From assembly GCF_032854445.1 (NCBI RefSeq), contig NC_088307.1, positions 25,183,953 through 25,247,952 on the forward strand: 64,000 bases of DNA, given 5' to 3'. Each line of letters starts with the position of its first letter. The first letter of the stretch is position 1. The position numbers were made by a program, and so were the translations under genes. Of this stretch, positions 1 to 13,600 are shown in pieces. The notes under the pieces are model-generated. The model had not been told where the DNA came from. It saw only the letters and a program-made list of their open reading frames with translations, and ran no database searches. Source of the stretch: Liolophura sinensis. Its lineage: Eukaryota; Mollusca; Polyplacophora; Chitonida; Chitonidae.

Positions 1-156
1 TCAATACCTGATCAAGTTTTACCACAGTCCAAATCCCATGGGTTATGCATATAGTGTCATTTGTCTGGAAACTTTCATATCATTGAACTGTTATTTCATG
101 TTTTTCATCTCTAAAAATAATATGTACTCGTCAGTGACAATACATCCTGTCTGTAT

Positions 157-333
157 AGTATATTAGCCAGAGCTATCAGACTAATTATATATAGTATATT
201 AGCCAGAGCTATCAGACTAATTATGTATAGTATATTAGCCAGAGCTATCAGACTAATTATGTTTAGTATATTAGCCAGAGCTATCAGACTAATTATGTTT
301 AGTATATTAGCCAGAGCTATCAGACTAATTATG
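157..333. repeat. 36-bp tandem repeat, 5 copies
   Basis: Five head-to-tail copies of a 36-bp unit beginning agtatattagccagagctat start at 157, 193, 229, 265 and 301. They differ by only a few bases near the unit end, so the amplification looks recent. There is no coding content. Confidence 0.95.
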
Positions 334-687
334 CATTGTTCTTCACAGAATATTCAAATTTTTTTCATGACTTTTTATAAAGGCTGCATTAAAGTTTTGT
401 AATTCTTATGTCGGTAATGTGTTTTGTTGTTTATCAGATATTGCAAATATTCATTGTTTGTTTTATTTCTTATCATTGCTTGTCATAATAAAACTTGTAA
501 TGAAGGAACAAGTTTATAGCAAATTTAGGGACTGAATCAACTTGTTTGGCCAATTATTTCTGTATCTGATTTGTCTTTGCAATGTATGACGATTTCATGA
601 TGATGTCTTCATGGGTCAACGGTTGGCCCATGTATTTCGTAGCACACAAACCAATACCAGTAATATGAAGAAGTCTGGTTGGGGGAG

Positions 688-845
688 CCTATGACCCAAG
701 AGCCTCTCACCAATGTGGTTGCTACGAGTTCAAGTCCAGCTCATGCTGGCTCCCTCTCAGGCCATACGTGGGAAGGTTGGTCAGCAAACTGCAGATGGTC
801 ATAGTTTTCTGCTCGGTTAATTCCTTCCACCTTAATGCTTCGGGC
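688..845 (+). mobile_element. tRNA-headed SINE, type A, diverged fragment
   Basis: The segment atgacccaagagcctctcac, then a B-box-like block and ggccatacgtgggaaggt, matches the better preserved type A copies at 30413 and 17543. The 3' tail is degraded. It is an old insertion in the region upstream of the kinase gene. Confidence 0.75.
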
Positions 846-1209
846 AATCCAGTTTTCTCCACACACAATTAACACTGATGCCTATTGTACAAGGAAAAAG
901 TCTTCTGTTTGAGCAAATAGAACCTGACATGTCACATTGTCATATATTCATCCTGATTGATCGCGATAGCAACGCTGAAATATTGCTGATGAGGAGTTGA
1001 GCCATAAATCTGTCACCGATAGGTTGAACGTAGCCCCATGCTGTAAATATGTCCGGTACTATTAACTGTGTGCATTATTACCTGTCATCACCCGTTGTGA
1101 ATCATCATTTATTCTGACTGATCCAGAGTATGAGGAAGGTAAAGTGTTATTACCCAGGATGACTTATCGTCATTGTTGGGCAGTCAGTATCAACAGAAAA
1201 CTACCAGTC

Positions 1210-1310
1210 ATCAAGGGTGCAGGATGTAGCCCAGTGAGAAAGATGCCCAACTCCAACCCACAAGACAAACAAGATGGGGTTCAAATCCAGCCCTAGGAAA
1301 GGGAATTTCC
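1210..1310 (+). mobile_element. possible tRNA-derived SINE head, type C
   Basis: The block ggggttcaaatccagccc resembles an RNA polymerase III B box. It is followed by aaagggaatttcccc. Similar blocks lie at 20375 (ggttcaaacccaatcttgg) and 42418 (ggggttcaatcccggcag), each followed by a 'gggaattt' or 'ttccccgg' segment. The boundaries are not visible. Confidence 0.4.
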
Positions 1311-1332
1311 CCCACAAAACATTCCCGGCTCA

Positions 1333-1458
1333 ACTACGCGGTCGCTGTGAGTTGAAGAGCAACTCTTGCTGGTTTCCTCTCCTGTCATATGTTGGAAGAT
1401 CTGTGAGGAAAATGCAGATGATTGTGGGTTTCCACCCACCATAATGCTGATTCCTGGG
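1333..1458 (+). mobile_element. SINE type A fragment
   Basis: The segment runs from cgcggtcgctgtgagtt through gatgattgtgggtttcc to ccaccataatgctg, in the order of the type A consensus. The head and tail are missing. Confidence 0.7.
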
Positions 1459-4400
1459 ACTCTCACTGCTAGTCATGAGGCCATGGTATGACAAGAAGTG
1501 GTCAATGACGTGGATGTTGGCACATCCAACCATTTATTAAAAGAGAACTCGTCTTCCACAAGCATCTGGAAGTGCAGTTGAAATATTTTATTCCAGGTCA
1601 GTCTGGTAAACGTTCACAGTTTTGTCCTGGATTCTGTCAAATCAAAACGCCATAGCTCAAAAAAGGTGTTTTTTGAGCTCTGAGCTCTTGACACTCAGTA
1701 TACAGGGAATATCTCATGTCTTCAGCATGTTGTTTCACTGAGACTGCATTAAAAATAAAAAACCCTTCCAACTCATCCTTAGAAACTATTGCGAAAGATG
1801 TGTTTAAAAGTGACACAACCTAATATGCAACTACCTGTAAATACAGTATTTATTTGATAAACTTTGAGCTGCTTTATGAAACACTCTTGTGTGGATGAAG
1901 CTTTGCAAACAGTGAAAATTACAAGTGCAGTTACTGAAAACTGCGCCACTGAACAGACTAGTGTAATCTTTACAGGATGAGGACGAAAGAGAAGTAGAGT
2001 TTCTGTGCGGAAGTTGATGGCATCAGAGTCGTGAAAACATTGTTTGTGTGCACTTGAACTGACCGGCCAGGGAGTGGAAGGGAGATGGTTTTCATCAAAC
2101 ATAAAATACACACTATACCAATATTGTCATCAAACATAAAATATGCAATAAAATACGCATAATATACCAATAAAATCTGCCAAATGGGAAATTAATTAAG
2201 GTAGAACAAGAAGATTCATTCATCAATCATATATATCCCTGCATATATCATACATTCACGAGTCTATGCACAGTCTTGATCCCAACTTCCTTCACCCAAT
2301 ACCAAGATGACGAACAGTAGTCCATCAATGGGAAATTTCTCGAACAAAATATCTAGATCTAGAAGTAAATGCCTTCTATGACAAAAAGCTATATTATGGT
2401 GTAGTTAATTTAAATTATTTGGCCTACTTCAAATGACTTGAACGCCATAAAACACCAATCAAATCAAATCAAATGACTTGACCATCGTTGAATACAAGTT
2501 ACATGGGCTGGGTGGGACTTAACTGAAGTTAGGTACGTACGACCCTCGGACACTATATGATTTGTCTAGGTTGGCCATATTCCATTGAAAGAACGTTTCT
2601 TAAAACTGCTTATAATATGCTGAGGTGACTTCCTGCATTTAAAGGTAAATTACGTCTGTGCTTGAAGACATACATGTATATGGGCCTAGGCCTTCATGAG
2701 CACGATGTGACCTTAATATGTGACATATATACACCACACGACCTACCTAAGTGCTGTGAAAAAGCCGCTGATATGAGGGATACATATGTATTTGGTAAAT
2801 AGCTACAGCACACGCCTGCCTCATCGCCACAGTGTGTATGATAACATAGTATTATGTTGTTGTTGCATTGTCTATATGCACCACGTGAATGAATTCATTA
2901 ATCGGTTGTATTAAAACTGATTTATGTATGCGAGGGTTTTATCTTTATGAAAGCGGATCTTGAGACAACTGAAACCGAGTCCAAAATCGCTGGTCTTGCC
3001 CTTTAATTTACTTGACAAATAGGCTCCGAGGGCTATACGTTAAATCTCCATGCTTAAACCGGTACCCGCCGCAACTAATTTATACAGGTATTAACGGCTC
3101 TGTTTACCCCTCAGCAATCGTGTGCCATTCTTATATATGTGCACAGCAAGAATTTGGAATTTCATTTCTTTTGTACCAAAGTGTACAGATTTCATTCCTG
3201 TCCGATCGAGACAACCGAAACTGAAAGTTTTTCGGTCCCCTGTCATTTCGGTCTCGTGCTTAAACGATAACGTACGGTAAATCACGAGATTCAAGATGTC
3301 TGCCCCCTGGTGAAAGCCTGGAAACTTTCGAAAAGTTTGTATTTTGTTGGCTACTTTAGATAGCATTTGTTTTTGTACTCTTCACCGCATAAGAACACTC
3401 TGTTATTCATTCATTATGCGATTTACTACTTTGGAGGTGTTATTTTATCACAATTTGGCTTTTCCCACACCCATGTTTGTAGTAGCACTCGGCAGACTGG
3501 TCACAAGTTAAAAAGAGTCATGACAGTAATATTCGACAGCACAGAGTTACAGCAATGTATTTGTCAAATTAGCTAGCTAGTAGACGGCTTTGACGAATGT
3601 TTTGCTAATAAATCAAGTCAAATCAAATTTTCTCTACTGAATTTTAATTAAGCTTTGATAAAATGGTCATACACATTTAAGTACTGCATTTGTAGCCTAA
3701 TGAATTAGACCGTGTCAGCTAATGATACAAGGCCTAACAGAGGTTCCTTCCCAAAACGCTGGGTATTTTCCTGTCTGTACTTAAACCTTCATAGCGTTTA
3801 CATGCTGATAGTTTCTGAATCACCTATCCCTAGTATCCGAAGAGATCGCACTTTTGTTAGACCCAAACCGAAGTCTGCTATGTTCAAATCAGTTCGTTTT
3901 AGATGGAAAAAGCAACAAAATTTGAACAGGCAGCCATGTATACCTTCTTGATGCTTTGCCAAGTATTCTTCATGATGGAAGCTTTTCGCCATGCAGATGC
4001 CTGTTGTTGACAGATAAAAATCGTCCACTGTTTGTGAGAAATTGTGAATAGTACACACTGCACCATGGTCATGCGCGCACAGACTAGAGATGGCGAACAG
4101 GTCTGCCTCTTCGAAATTTTTCTGGGTCATGGACTAAAAATGCTCAATTTAATCGTCACCAAAGCCGATTGTGGTCCAATAAAGGTGTGACCCTCTCGGC
4201 CGAGGACAGCTGATTCTGATGCATTTGGGAAGGGAGCTCTGTTAGATGTTGTGTCGCAAGCATACAAAATCTAACTCATTAAACTAAGGCATAAGAAGCT
4301 TAATTTCCAGTATAATTAAGTAAGATCAGTGCTATAAAATGAAGATCACTGGTTTCCTTCAACCATACTTTTGGCAGTCGTTGTACAGGTTAAATATTCT

Positions 4401-4562
4401 TGACTAGGCCCAAGGCATAAAACACAACACAAATAAATAATTTAAAATGTAAGTGAAGAATTAATGGTTTGTATGTATTCATACAAGAACTTGACAAAAA
4501 ATCTCACGAATAATTGTTTTTGTTTTTTTAATTTTTACAATTATCACTTTAGACTATTGCAG
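1459..4562. other. upstream region of the kinase gene, no supported gene
   Basis: This is about 3.1 kb of mostly AT-rich sequence. Short reading frames occur on both strands, but none has a recognisable domain. Transcription of the kinase gene must begin here or further upstream, because its first coding exon has a good splice acceptor just before it (cag at 4560-4562). I see no convincing TATA box. The GC-richer patch near 4170-4215 would be my first guess for promoter DNA. Confidence 0.5.
3947..4130 (-). CDS. possible divergent first exon, unrecognised protein
   Basis: On the minus strand, a frame opening with ATG at 4130 runs about 60 codons to a plausible donor (gaag|gtatac near 3947). 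If unspliced, it continues to a stop at 3798 for 110 residues in total. The sequence starts MTQKNFEEADLFAISSLC and has a mixed, protein-like composition, but I recognise no family and found no partner exon downstream on that strand. A head-to-head gene sharing a promoter with the kinase gene would explain it. A chance open frame is equally possible. Confidence 0.2.
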
Positions 4563-4657
4563 ATCCTGATATGATTTTAAACTCATATGTGGAAATGCTC
4601 GCAAATACTGTGAAGAGATGGGGAATTACAAATCCAGGCCAACAAGTACTTGTGCGG
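4563..4657 (+). other. TNNI3K: first coding exon of the kinase gene with 5' UTR
   Basis: A pyrimidine-rich stretch ends in attgcag at 4562, so 4563 is the likely exon start and an upstream non-coding exon is expected. Translation starts at 4618. The exon encodes [13 protein letters not shown] plus one base, and the next exon at 5355 completes GAC, the Asp seen at this place in vertebrate TNNI3K. The donor is gtatgg. The coding part is too short for an ORF scan and was found from its conserved peptide. Confidence 0.9.
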
Positions 4658-7600
4658 GTATGGCTGTTATTTCTTCATGATTTATACAGTTTTGGTGTTG
4701 CCCCAATTCTTCAACCTTTTCAACCACCTCTGCAACCAATATTTTGAAACATTCTTCGAGAACAATTGAGAGTAAAGAAATAATTTGCACAGTTAAATGA
4801 AGCTTGCATCTTTAATGAGTCAAACAAATAATTTTAGCATCATTTTGAAAATATTTCTATGTGCAAATTCCATTGAAAAGGTTGAAGATTTACAGCACGT
4901 CACTACAACAGGGTGACGACGTAGTTCCAAACGACATCACTGCTTTATGGCATGAAGTAAATTTCTTATCAGAATTCATGTTAAGACAAAACTATGGACA
5001 GAACATTATGCTTATCAAAGAACATATTTCAGAAGATTAGTCCAATCCTGTTTAATAGCGGTCCACATTCTATATATATCACACCATATTAAACTTGGCA
5101 GGCAGACCCTACTGTGCCATGAAACAACCTTGTGTCTGAAAGCGGCGTCACTGAAAGGGACATTGTCAAGATGTTTTATCTTGAAATATGTTTTAATCAG
5201 GAGTGAAAAATACAAGTAATTAAATCATGAAGGCTATTGTTCTGTGAAGGGAAAAAGTTTGATATCAAAAATAAAATGCAAATAATGTTTTGAGAACTTT
5301 AATGTTGATACTTATAGTTCATTTAGGTGTATGTATCGTACTTTATGTTTTCAGACGAACTGAAGAAAAAAATCAGTGAGAGTTATGCTTTGTTCAGGTC
5401 TAAGGCCATAGAAGATCTGCGTCCTCGGGAAACGGATTGGTCAGAGCTTCAGCTTGCCTGCAGGTAAATGTGTATAGACATGTGCCATGTGAAATTGTGG
5501 TTATCTCCCTTTCATTCAAAAGTGGAGCTGAAGAGCTTCAAACTAAGAGGAGATAACTATACCTCTTTTTGGATAGGATTTTGGAGGTCAAAGGTTAACG
5601 GCAGATACACACCAAGTACTTGCATATTGGCTTGTGAAGTAGAGGCACATGTATAAGACTTTCGAGTTGTAGGCCACAAATAAATAAGTCTTGATCAGTT
5701 GGCCACAAATACATGAATAATTTTGATGGGTAGGTCACATATTTATAAGATTTTTGAAGGGTACATGACTTTTGAGTGAAGATTTGACAAATCTACAAGT
5801 TTCATTTCCAAGGCTGGGTTTACTTTGAGCCAACACTTTATGTGTTTTAGCAATTAACATACAAACATCACCATTTAAGCATGAGGTGCACCTACCATTA
5901 GCCAGTAGGCCAACTGAAAAGGATTCCCGATGATAAAGACTGTGTAAAGGAGTTATGCTCCTTTTTGTCACATATTTCTTTTTCATGCAGTTTTACTTTT
6001 AAATTTTGGGTGCAATTGTACCTACAGTTGGCTCAGAAGTCTACTGATAATGGATTCTGACAGGCATAAGTTGAGGTTCCGAAATCTTTTTTTACTTGTA
6101 TTTTATGGATGTTTTCTGTTTTTTTTTTCTTTTCGTTTTATCCAGCCATGGAGACATTCACAGAGCGCGGGAACTGATCACCACAGAAACAAGCAATGAG
6201 AGAACGGAGAGTGGTCTATCCTTGATACACATCTGTGTGATAGCAGGAGGTAAGGTTTGCACAGAAGTGAAACTTTCACTGCAAGTTTTTATTCACACAG
6301 TTTTTGCACAGTACTGAATACATGTGGCAAGGTCCCCAAAAGAACCTTTCAGATTTTAACAGATGGTACTATTCATCAATAGATTATGGTTTCTGCCAAT
6401 AACTGTACGAGTTGTAAGTGCTGAAAACTGTTCCACAAGGAGAATTTTCGCAGTTACTGGTTGGGTCTGAGCTGTTTACCACAATGAGGGAAGATAATTA
6501 CAGGATTTCATCCAAACCTTGGACTTGAGCGGTGCACAGTTTTACGTTTTAGACAAAATAATAAGAATTTAAGTTTCAGCTCCTTCTGTTGAAAACCATC
6601 TGTTAATATATCGATGTCTAAAGTTGTTTTTCTGTAATACCTCATTATTACTGTATGTTACAGGCTCCACCGCCAGCGACCTGGTGTCATTGTTATTACA
6701 GAATGGCGCCAAACCGAATTGGTTGAGTAAAAACCAGTTCTCTCCCCTTCATTTGGCTGCATACAAGGTAAGATAAGGCAAGAGGGCATGTGCTTATGCT
6801 TTATCTGAGATTTGTCAGTATCAAAATTTATTTATATCCGTACTTATTGATAAATAAGTCATGAATATTGATAAATTTATATTGTATATTAAATATTTTA
6901 TAATATTGATTAATAATCTTTTTACAGTTGTCAGCAAATGAATTATCAACATTTATCAATATCTATAATTCGGGATTAAATGTTCAATGGACTCCAACAG
7001 GCTGATTTATGTTTGTCCTGAAGTTTTGTATTCATTTCTCTCGTACAGCCATGTAAATGTGATGATATCCAGATGGTGTATTTGTGCGTTGTGATCTGTG
7101 ATGTTGCAGGGGGATGTTGATGTGGTTAGTGCCTTGACAGAAGGACATGCTGACCTAAATCAGGCAGGAAACAGTGGAGTTACCTCCCTTCACATTGCTG
7201 CCATGTGTGGCCACCAGGAGGTAACATAGTAAATATAGTGTAAAGGGAATAATTTCACAAGGACATTATTATCATTAAATCTCAACATTTGAAGACATTC
7301 TGCATTGTGATTTAGAATGGTAAAATTATTTGTTGATTTTAAGTCGTTTTGAGCTTATTGTTAATAAGTGCAATAAGAACTGTAAATTTGTTTCCAGTAT
7401 AAAATATTCCAGCGTACATTTTCAGTTGGTCTGAGACTACTATTTACTATAAGTTTGTTTTTCGGAAAATCACCTGTAATTTCATGGAGTTTTTCACCAG
7501 CTGCTTATTTATTTGATTGTTTTGTTTATGATGTGGTCAAGAATATTTCACTTGTATGACATCGACCAGCATTATGGGGAGAGGAAACCGAGCAGAAACC

Positions 7601-10600
7601 CGTAGTCATCCACAGATTGCAGGCAGACCTTCCAACGTATGACTGGAGACGCATTGGCGAGAGTCTCCAGGGTCATTGCACTGCGTTGGTGTGCTGACCA
7701 CCTCAGTCACGGAGACCCCCCCCCCCCCATTATGTTCAATTTTACGTGATTTACAGTAAACAACGTATCCTAAATCTTCAACTTTTTCAACCAATATTGT
7801 AAAATATTCTGAGGGAACTTTGGGGTGTACAAAAATAATTTGTACAGTTTAATGAAGCGTGCATATTTATCAACACAAACAAAACATTTTTAGTGCCATC
7901 CTCTAATAATTGTATGCATTAATTTCACTGAAAATGTGTTGTAGTGGTTTGAAAAATCTGAAGATTTACAGTAAATGCATGTGATTTTTCCTCATCTAAT
8001 CATCATTCTTTACTACAGCTCATACAGCAAGGTAATTTGTGAAAAATTCCATTATGAATTATAGGTGATTCACCGTGTTGTTAGATCCATGGATTACCAT
8101 ATTTCCTCTAAAGTTTGGTATGTGAGAATGAATTACAGGTGATTCACCGTGTTGTTAGATCCATGGATTACCGTATTTCCTCTAAAGTTTGGTATGTGAG
8201 AATGAATTCTGGGTGATTCACCGTGTTGTTAGATCCATGGATTACCGTATTTCCTCTAAAGTTTGGTATGTGAAAATGAATTCTAGGTGATTCACCGTGT
8301 TGTTAGATCCATGGATTACTGTATTTCCTCTAAAGTTTGGTATGTGAAAATGAATTCTAGGTGATTCACCGTGTTGTTAGATCCATGGATTACTGTATTT
8401 CCTCTAAAGTTTGGTATGTGAGAATGAATTATAGGTGATTCACCGTGTTGTTAGATCCATGGGTTACCGTATTTCTTCTAAAGTTTGGTATGTGAGAATG
8501 AAGTATAGGTGATTCACCATGTTGTTAGATCCATGGATTACTGTATTTCCTCTAAAGTTTGGTATGTGAAAATAAATTATAGGTGATTCACCGTGTTGGT
8601 AGATCCATGGGTTGCCATATTTCCTTTAAAGTTTGGTATGTGAGAATGAATTCTGGGTGATTCACCGTGTTGTTAGATCCATGGATTACCGTATTTCCTG
8701 TAAAGTTTGGTATGTGGAAAAGCACTTTTAGAAGCACATAAGGGCCGTAAATTATTATTTAATACGGAAATTTAATCGAGAATAATTTTAAAAATCTGAA
8801 TTGGCTGTATAAGGTGGATGACTCAATCGGGGACCAAGCAAAATGTGGTGTTTGAAAAATGCAAAACTTGTTTACTAATTACTGTATAATAAACAGATGG
8901 CTTTTTGCAGATATATGTACAGAAATCTTCAAAGTTTTTTAGTGCTGTTTTTTTTTTGTTGTCAGGTTGCCAAACTCTTACTGAGTAAAGGAGCACAGAT
9001 AGATGCCCCAGATGCTGTTAGATTCTCTCCCCTTCATCTTGCTTGTTACTTTGGTCATGAAAAGGTAGACAGAATCAACTTTTCTCCTGTCCGTTTACAG
9101 TACTTTTACTGTAGTGATGAACTGTATACTATAATACTTCCAATTCTTACCTCCCCTTACGAAGTAGGGAGAGGTATTGTGAGAGGAGGATCAGATGCTG
9201 TCGGTGATGGTGTCCAGTTTGATGAAAGTTTTTTGCCAATCATAGGGTTGCAGTGGCCACTCATAGTAAACATTTAGCCAATCATCAGTAGCGATTTGCA
9301 TATCAGAGACCAAGCAAGTCTTACTACCTAGCTCAAAATTTGCTCAGCTATTGCATGAGTTACATGAGTTGCAGTTGCGTCCTATATGACATGGATTGCC
9401 AAATACAGTTCACAATTTACATATGAAATACCTCTGTGGTAAATTTGTGTACTAACTCCCCACGGTGTCTTTTACCACCACAATGATTTACAACTCCATA
9501 ACATATGAAGTCACTACCCTGAAATCCTTCTGCATATGATACGTAGTAATAGTTGTGACAGTATAATGATTTTTTGCCTTTTCTGTTCATTTAATGGCAA
9601 GATCTCAGCACTGTATAATTAGAGGATGATGTCAGTGTGTCAATCATTCTATTTTGTTAAGGGTTAGAGGTCAATATTTGAATGTATCACATGACTTTAT
9701 GATGTTTTACAAACTGCTCAAACAGGCGAGCTACCGGTATTCTCTGAATGCCTTGTTGGTGACATCTTGTCAGCTCCTTTTGGCCAATTTACATGTAATT
9801 ATAACAGGAATACTCAGTTCCTCTTTCTTCACATGATTTGTCCATCTAATGTACAACATTTACATGTACATATCATTCCTTACTTGTCTGAAATAAATGA
9901 AAGAGGAATGTAATTTTTTGTCTTCTGCAAATGTCTAATCTAGCTAATATCTGTGCCAAGAATTAGAATATGAAAGTGATATAAGTGTTATTAACCGCAG
10001 GGGCAGGTACCTGGCAAAATGTCAGTGGTTTATACAAGATTAGAACATTGTTACAGGCTAACACATCGAGTAAGGCAGTTGTACTGGAATGACGTCATGC
10101 GCGTTGGAAAGTACAAGGTCATTTGACGTCAAGTGTTCTAGCACGATGTCACACCAGGCAAAACAGGAAACAGAAAACTTTTGTTTCCATGTTGTCCTCA
10201 CAAACTAACAACAGCCGCTGTAATGCAATGCATTTTTTTTTTTGCCGTGTAAGAAAATAAATCCATCTGTCTCGATCCTTATCATTTAGCCTTAATTTTA
10301 AGACCTACAAGTCTTGGCACTAAAGTAACCGTTTAAAGGTTAAAATAGTCCTACTGTATAATGTGATTTGTGAAAAATGTTAGGCAACTTTTGATGAAAT
10401 GTTCACAAACATTCAGCTCCTCTTTTTCTCCATCATTTAAATACTCTAAGTTACTTTCTGTGGAACTTTTTGTTTGGACGCCAATTTTACAGTAGGTGTT
10501 ATCAAAAACGACTGCCTAACATTTTTGACAGGTCACGGGGAGCAGTACAACCTTTGTTTCCTTTGACGATAAAATAGTTTAAATCAGAAACTGCCCTGTT

Positions 10601-13600
10601 GGCCGTGTCATTGAAATGTTTGCATGTTGACAGACAGTGGAGGAGCTGATCAACAATGGGGCTGACATAAACATCAGTGCTGGTGTCGGAGATCGCCCCA
10701 TTCACCTGGCCTGTGCCCGGGGCAACCAACAGATTACACAACGGCTTGTTCAGGGTACTAACACCCAGAAGGCAGATGGTATGGCACCTGTTAAAATTAC
10801 TTTAAACTTCACAGTTTGTTAGGGTGATACTGTGATTCTTCAATCTTTTTGCATGTTTCTTCGGTGTTTTTTTTTTTTTTTTTTGGTGTTTTCTTAGGTT
10901 ATTATTATAGTTACACTAATAAAGTTTTACTTTTTGTGAAACCCTTAAATTAGCTGACCCAGCCAATGTAGATACAAACGTCTTTTGCATGATATCCACT
11001 TCTTGAGCTCACAGCCTTTTTTGCCAGTGTAATTCTGAATCCTTAGAAGCCTGTTTCTGTAATGTGGCTCAGTTGTGATTCCACCAGGAAGCAAGGGAAA
11101 GAAAAAAGAACAAAAAATAAGTTATTTTGTTGTGCATATTTTATATGCGTATATATAGTAAATACAACTGTGAGACCTTTGACCAAATGGGGTCACATGC
11201 TCAAGTTGAGATCACACTGACTTGGATATGCACGTAGCTTAAAGTCAGGAGGTTTGTCAGTTATTTGCCAAAGGGCAGTGGTTTTAGTCCAAGCTCTCCA
11301 TTTTTCCTCCACCCTAAAACTGGACCGCTACAACATAAGTGAAGAAGTCTTCTCTGTGGCATTCATCAGCAATCGCAACAAATACATCAAATGAATTTAT
11401 TAAACAAAAGTTTGATTGTTTCTTTGCTGACAGTAAATGCCAAAGATGATGAGGAACACAGGCCCTTGCATTTCTGCTGTAAAGGGGGTCACTTGGGGGT
11501 TGTGAATTACCTCTTACAGCAGCCGGTGGAGCCCCACGTGACCAATATATATGGGGACACGCCTCTGCATTTGTAAGTCTGCAACACTCTGGAAATAGTG
11601 GTGTGTAAAAAGAATCTTTAAGTTTGTGATTTGCTAGAAATGAGAAACTTGAAATATATATAAAGTAATTTGGGAAAAAAGTGAAGAGGAAAAGTGTTCC
11701 ACGGTGAGGAATAAGAAATAGTGAACAAGCATTAAAACTTCAGTAGAGAAAACAAAGGGTGTAAAATAATGAAGTCCATGAAACAGGAAAATAAAATAAA
11801 ATTTTCAAGAAATTTCAGTACATGCTGACATTAATCCCTTCATTCAGATCATCTTTAAAATGGGTATGGTGGCTTCCTCTTTGGTAGTATGTGGGACGGT
11901 CCGCAGCAACCTGCGGATGGTCGTGTGTTTCCCCCGGGCTCTGCCCAGTATCCTCCCATCATAATGCTGGCCACTGTCGTATAAGTAAAATATTCTTGGG
12001 TATGGCCTAAGACACCAAATCAAATGAAGTAAAATGAGTAAATGGCATTCAAATTCTGTATACATGGTTTGCTGAAGCTTACTTTTATCAACAATGTAGT
12101 TGGATACCATGTACTACCTTCCAAACAAATATCAAAATGCCTTTCGAGGATTGATAGAACTCTCAGAAACCTGGACTTAATCGTAAATGAAAGTTTAGAT
12201 CATTTTATACAGTAAATGTGTGTGTGTTTTTATCATTAAGATTTGTGAAAAATATTTTTCATGGATGATTACATTAAACATAATTATGTTTAGATGAAGT
12301 TTAATCGTGATTAGTCAAAACAGGTCTGAATGACATGAGTCTTTGAAATATTGTGAAGTTATATCTTTTCTGATTTCAGAGCTTGTTATCATGGGAAAAT
12401 AGAGGTTGCTAAGCAACTGGTGTCAAAGACAGGTCCAGAGAGTTTGTCTATGGAAAACATTTTTAGTGAAACTCCTTTACACAGGTATTAAATGATGGTG
12501 ATGACAGTTCCTTATGGATGTCTTCCAGAAATCAGAATATATACTGAGTTTATGATCTCTCTGTAACTAAACTGAAGCAATTCATGATCGTACCGTGAAT
12601 ATTTTTTTTCATTTTGAGAAACACATCTTTATTGTATTAATGAATTGATGAGAGTTTAGGATGCATTTTTAAATGATGCAAGTACATCAAAAAAGAAAGA
12701 AAAAAAAAAATTAAAAACATAATCTAAACATGGTTATGAGTTTGTTCAAAAATATTACTTTGCAAATTTTTGTTTAATTTTCCCTCAAATTACTGGTATT
12801 ACAAGCAACTGTCAAAAAGCGTATGAATTCAGAGAATTATTTGTGCTTTCTATAGACAGCGTGTGCACCCGGTTTGCTGTACCAACACAGTGCTCTCCCT
12901 TTGTTCTTCCTCAGTGGTTGTAGCTATGGTCGCAGCATAGATCTGGTGAAGTTTTTGTTGGATCAGCCTGCGGTGGACATCAACTACCAGGGAAAAGATG
13001 CCCACACAGGTATGCTTGTCCAGGCTTTGCATGGGCCTGAGAAACCATTGAAAATGAAAAATATAACTGGGGCTGCAACAGTCATGAAAAAGCCTTCTAA
13101 GTCCTGAGTACAATTCCCTGTCATAAACGGTCATCGAAAAGTGATGAATTTTACTTTCTGAATGTTATCGTATATACCTATGACTTTTGTTAAAATTAGT
13201 CCAACTTTTCATATGCCTGCCTTTTCCCCACTGTATTGGATAAACATCTGCCCTATATCTCTTTTGTTTTCAGTATTACATTTCAGTTGATTAAGTATTT
13301 TTGGACTTCCCAAAGATAAACATGTAGAGACCGTCTTTCATTTAGTTTATTTTAGTAGTGCAGAAAGCAAAGAATTGTATTATGTATCTCCGAGTTTTTC
13401 TGAAAAATAAAGATATGAATATTTGTCCATGAGATGGACTAATTATGTGGAAAAGGAGAAACTAAATATTTCTGCTACAGATATATGTATATTGACTAAA
13501 AAGAGCAGACCAGTTGTCCCAAAAATTAAGTGCGTGAATTTCTAACTGTGTGAAGGTCATTTTTTTTTTACATTACCACTAATTGTTCACTAAACTTCTG

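Noticed and set aside
2307..2364. A possible alternative first exon reading MGNFSNKISRSR, in the right phase to join exon 2 of the kinase gene through a gtaaat donor
   Set aside because: The exon at 4618 encodes MGNYKSRP, nearly identical to vertebrate TNNI3K, and also joins in phase. The 2307/2328 match to MGN is most likely chance, though RNA data could revive it as an alternative start.
8055..8720. Considered as a CRISPR-like array because of even 74-bp spacing
   Set aside because: The whole unit repeats, with no unique spacers, and the host is an animal. It is a minisatellite.
9065..9277. Extension of exon 6 past its donor as a longer open frame
   Set aside because: The ankyrin sequence stops at GHEK exactly at the gtagac donor and resumes in phase at 10634. 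The extension is intron.
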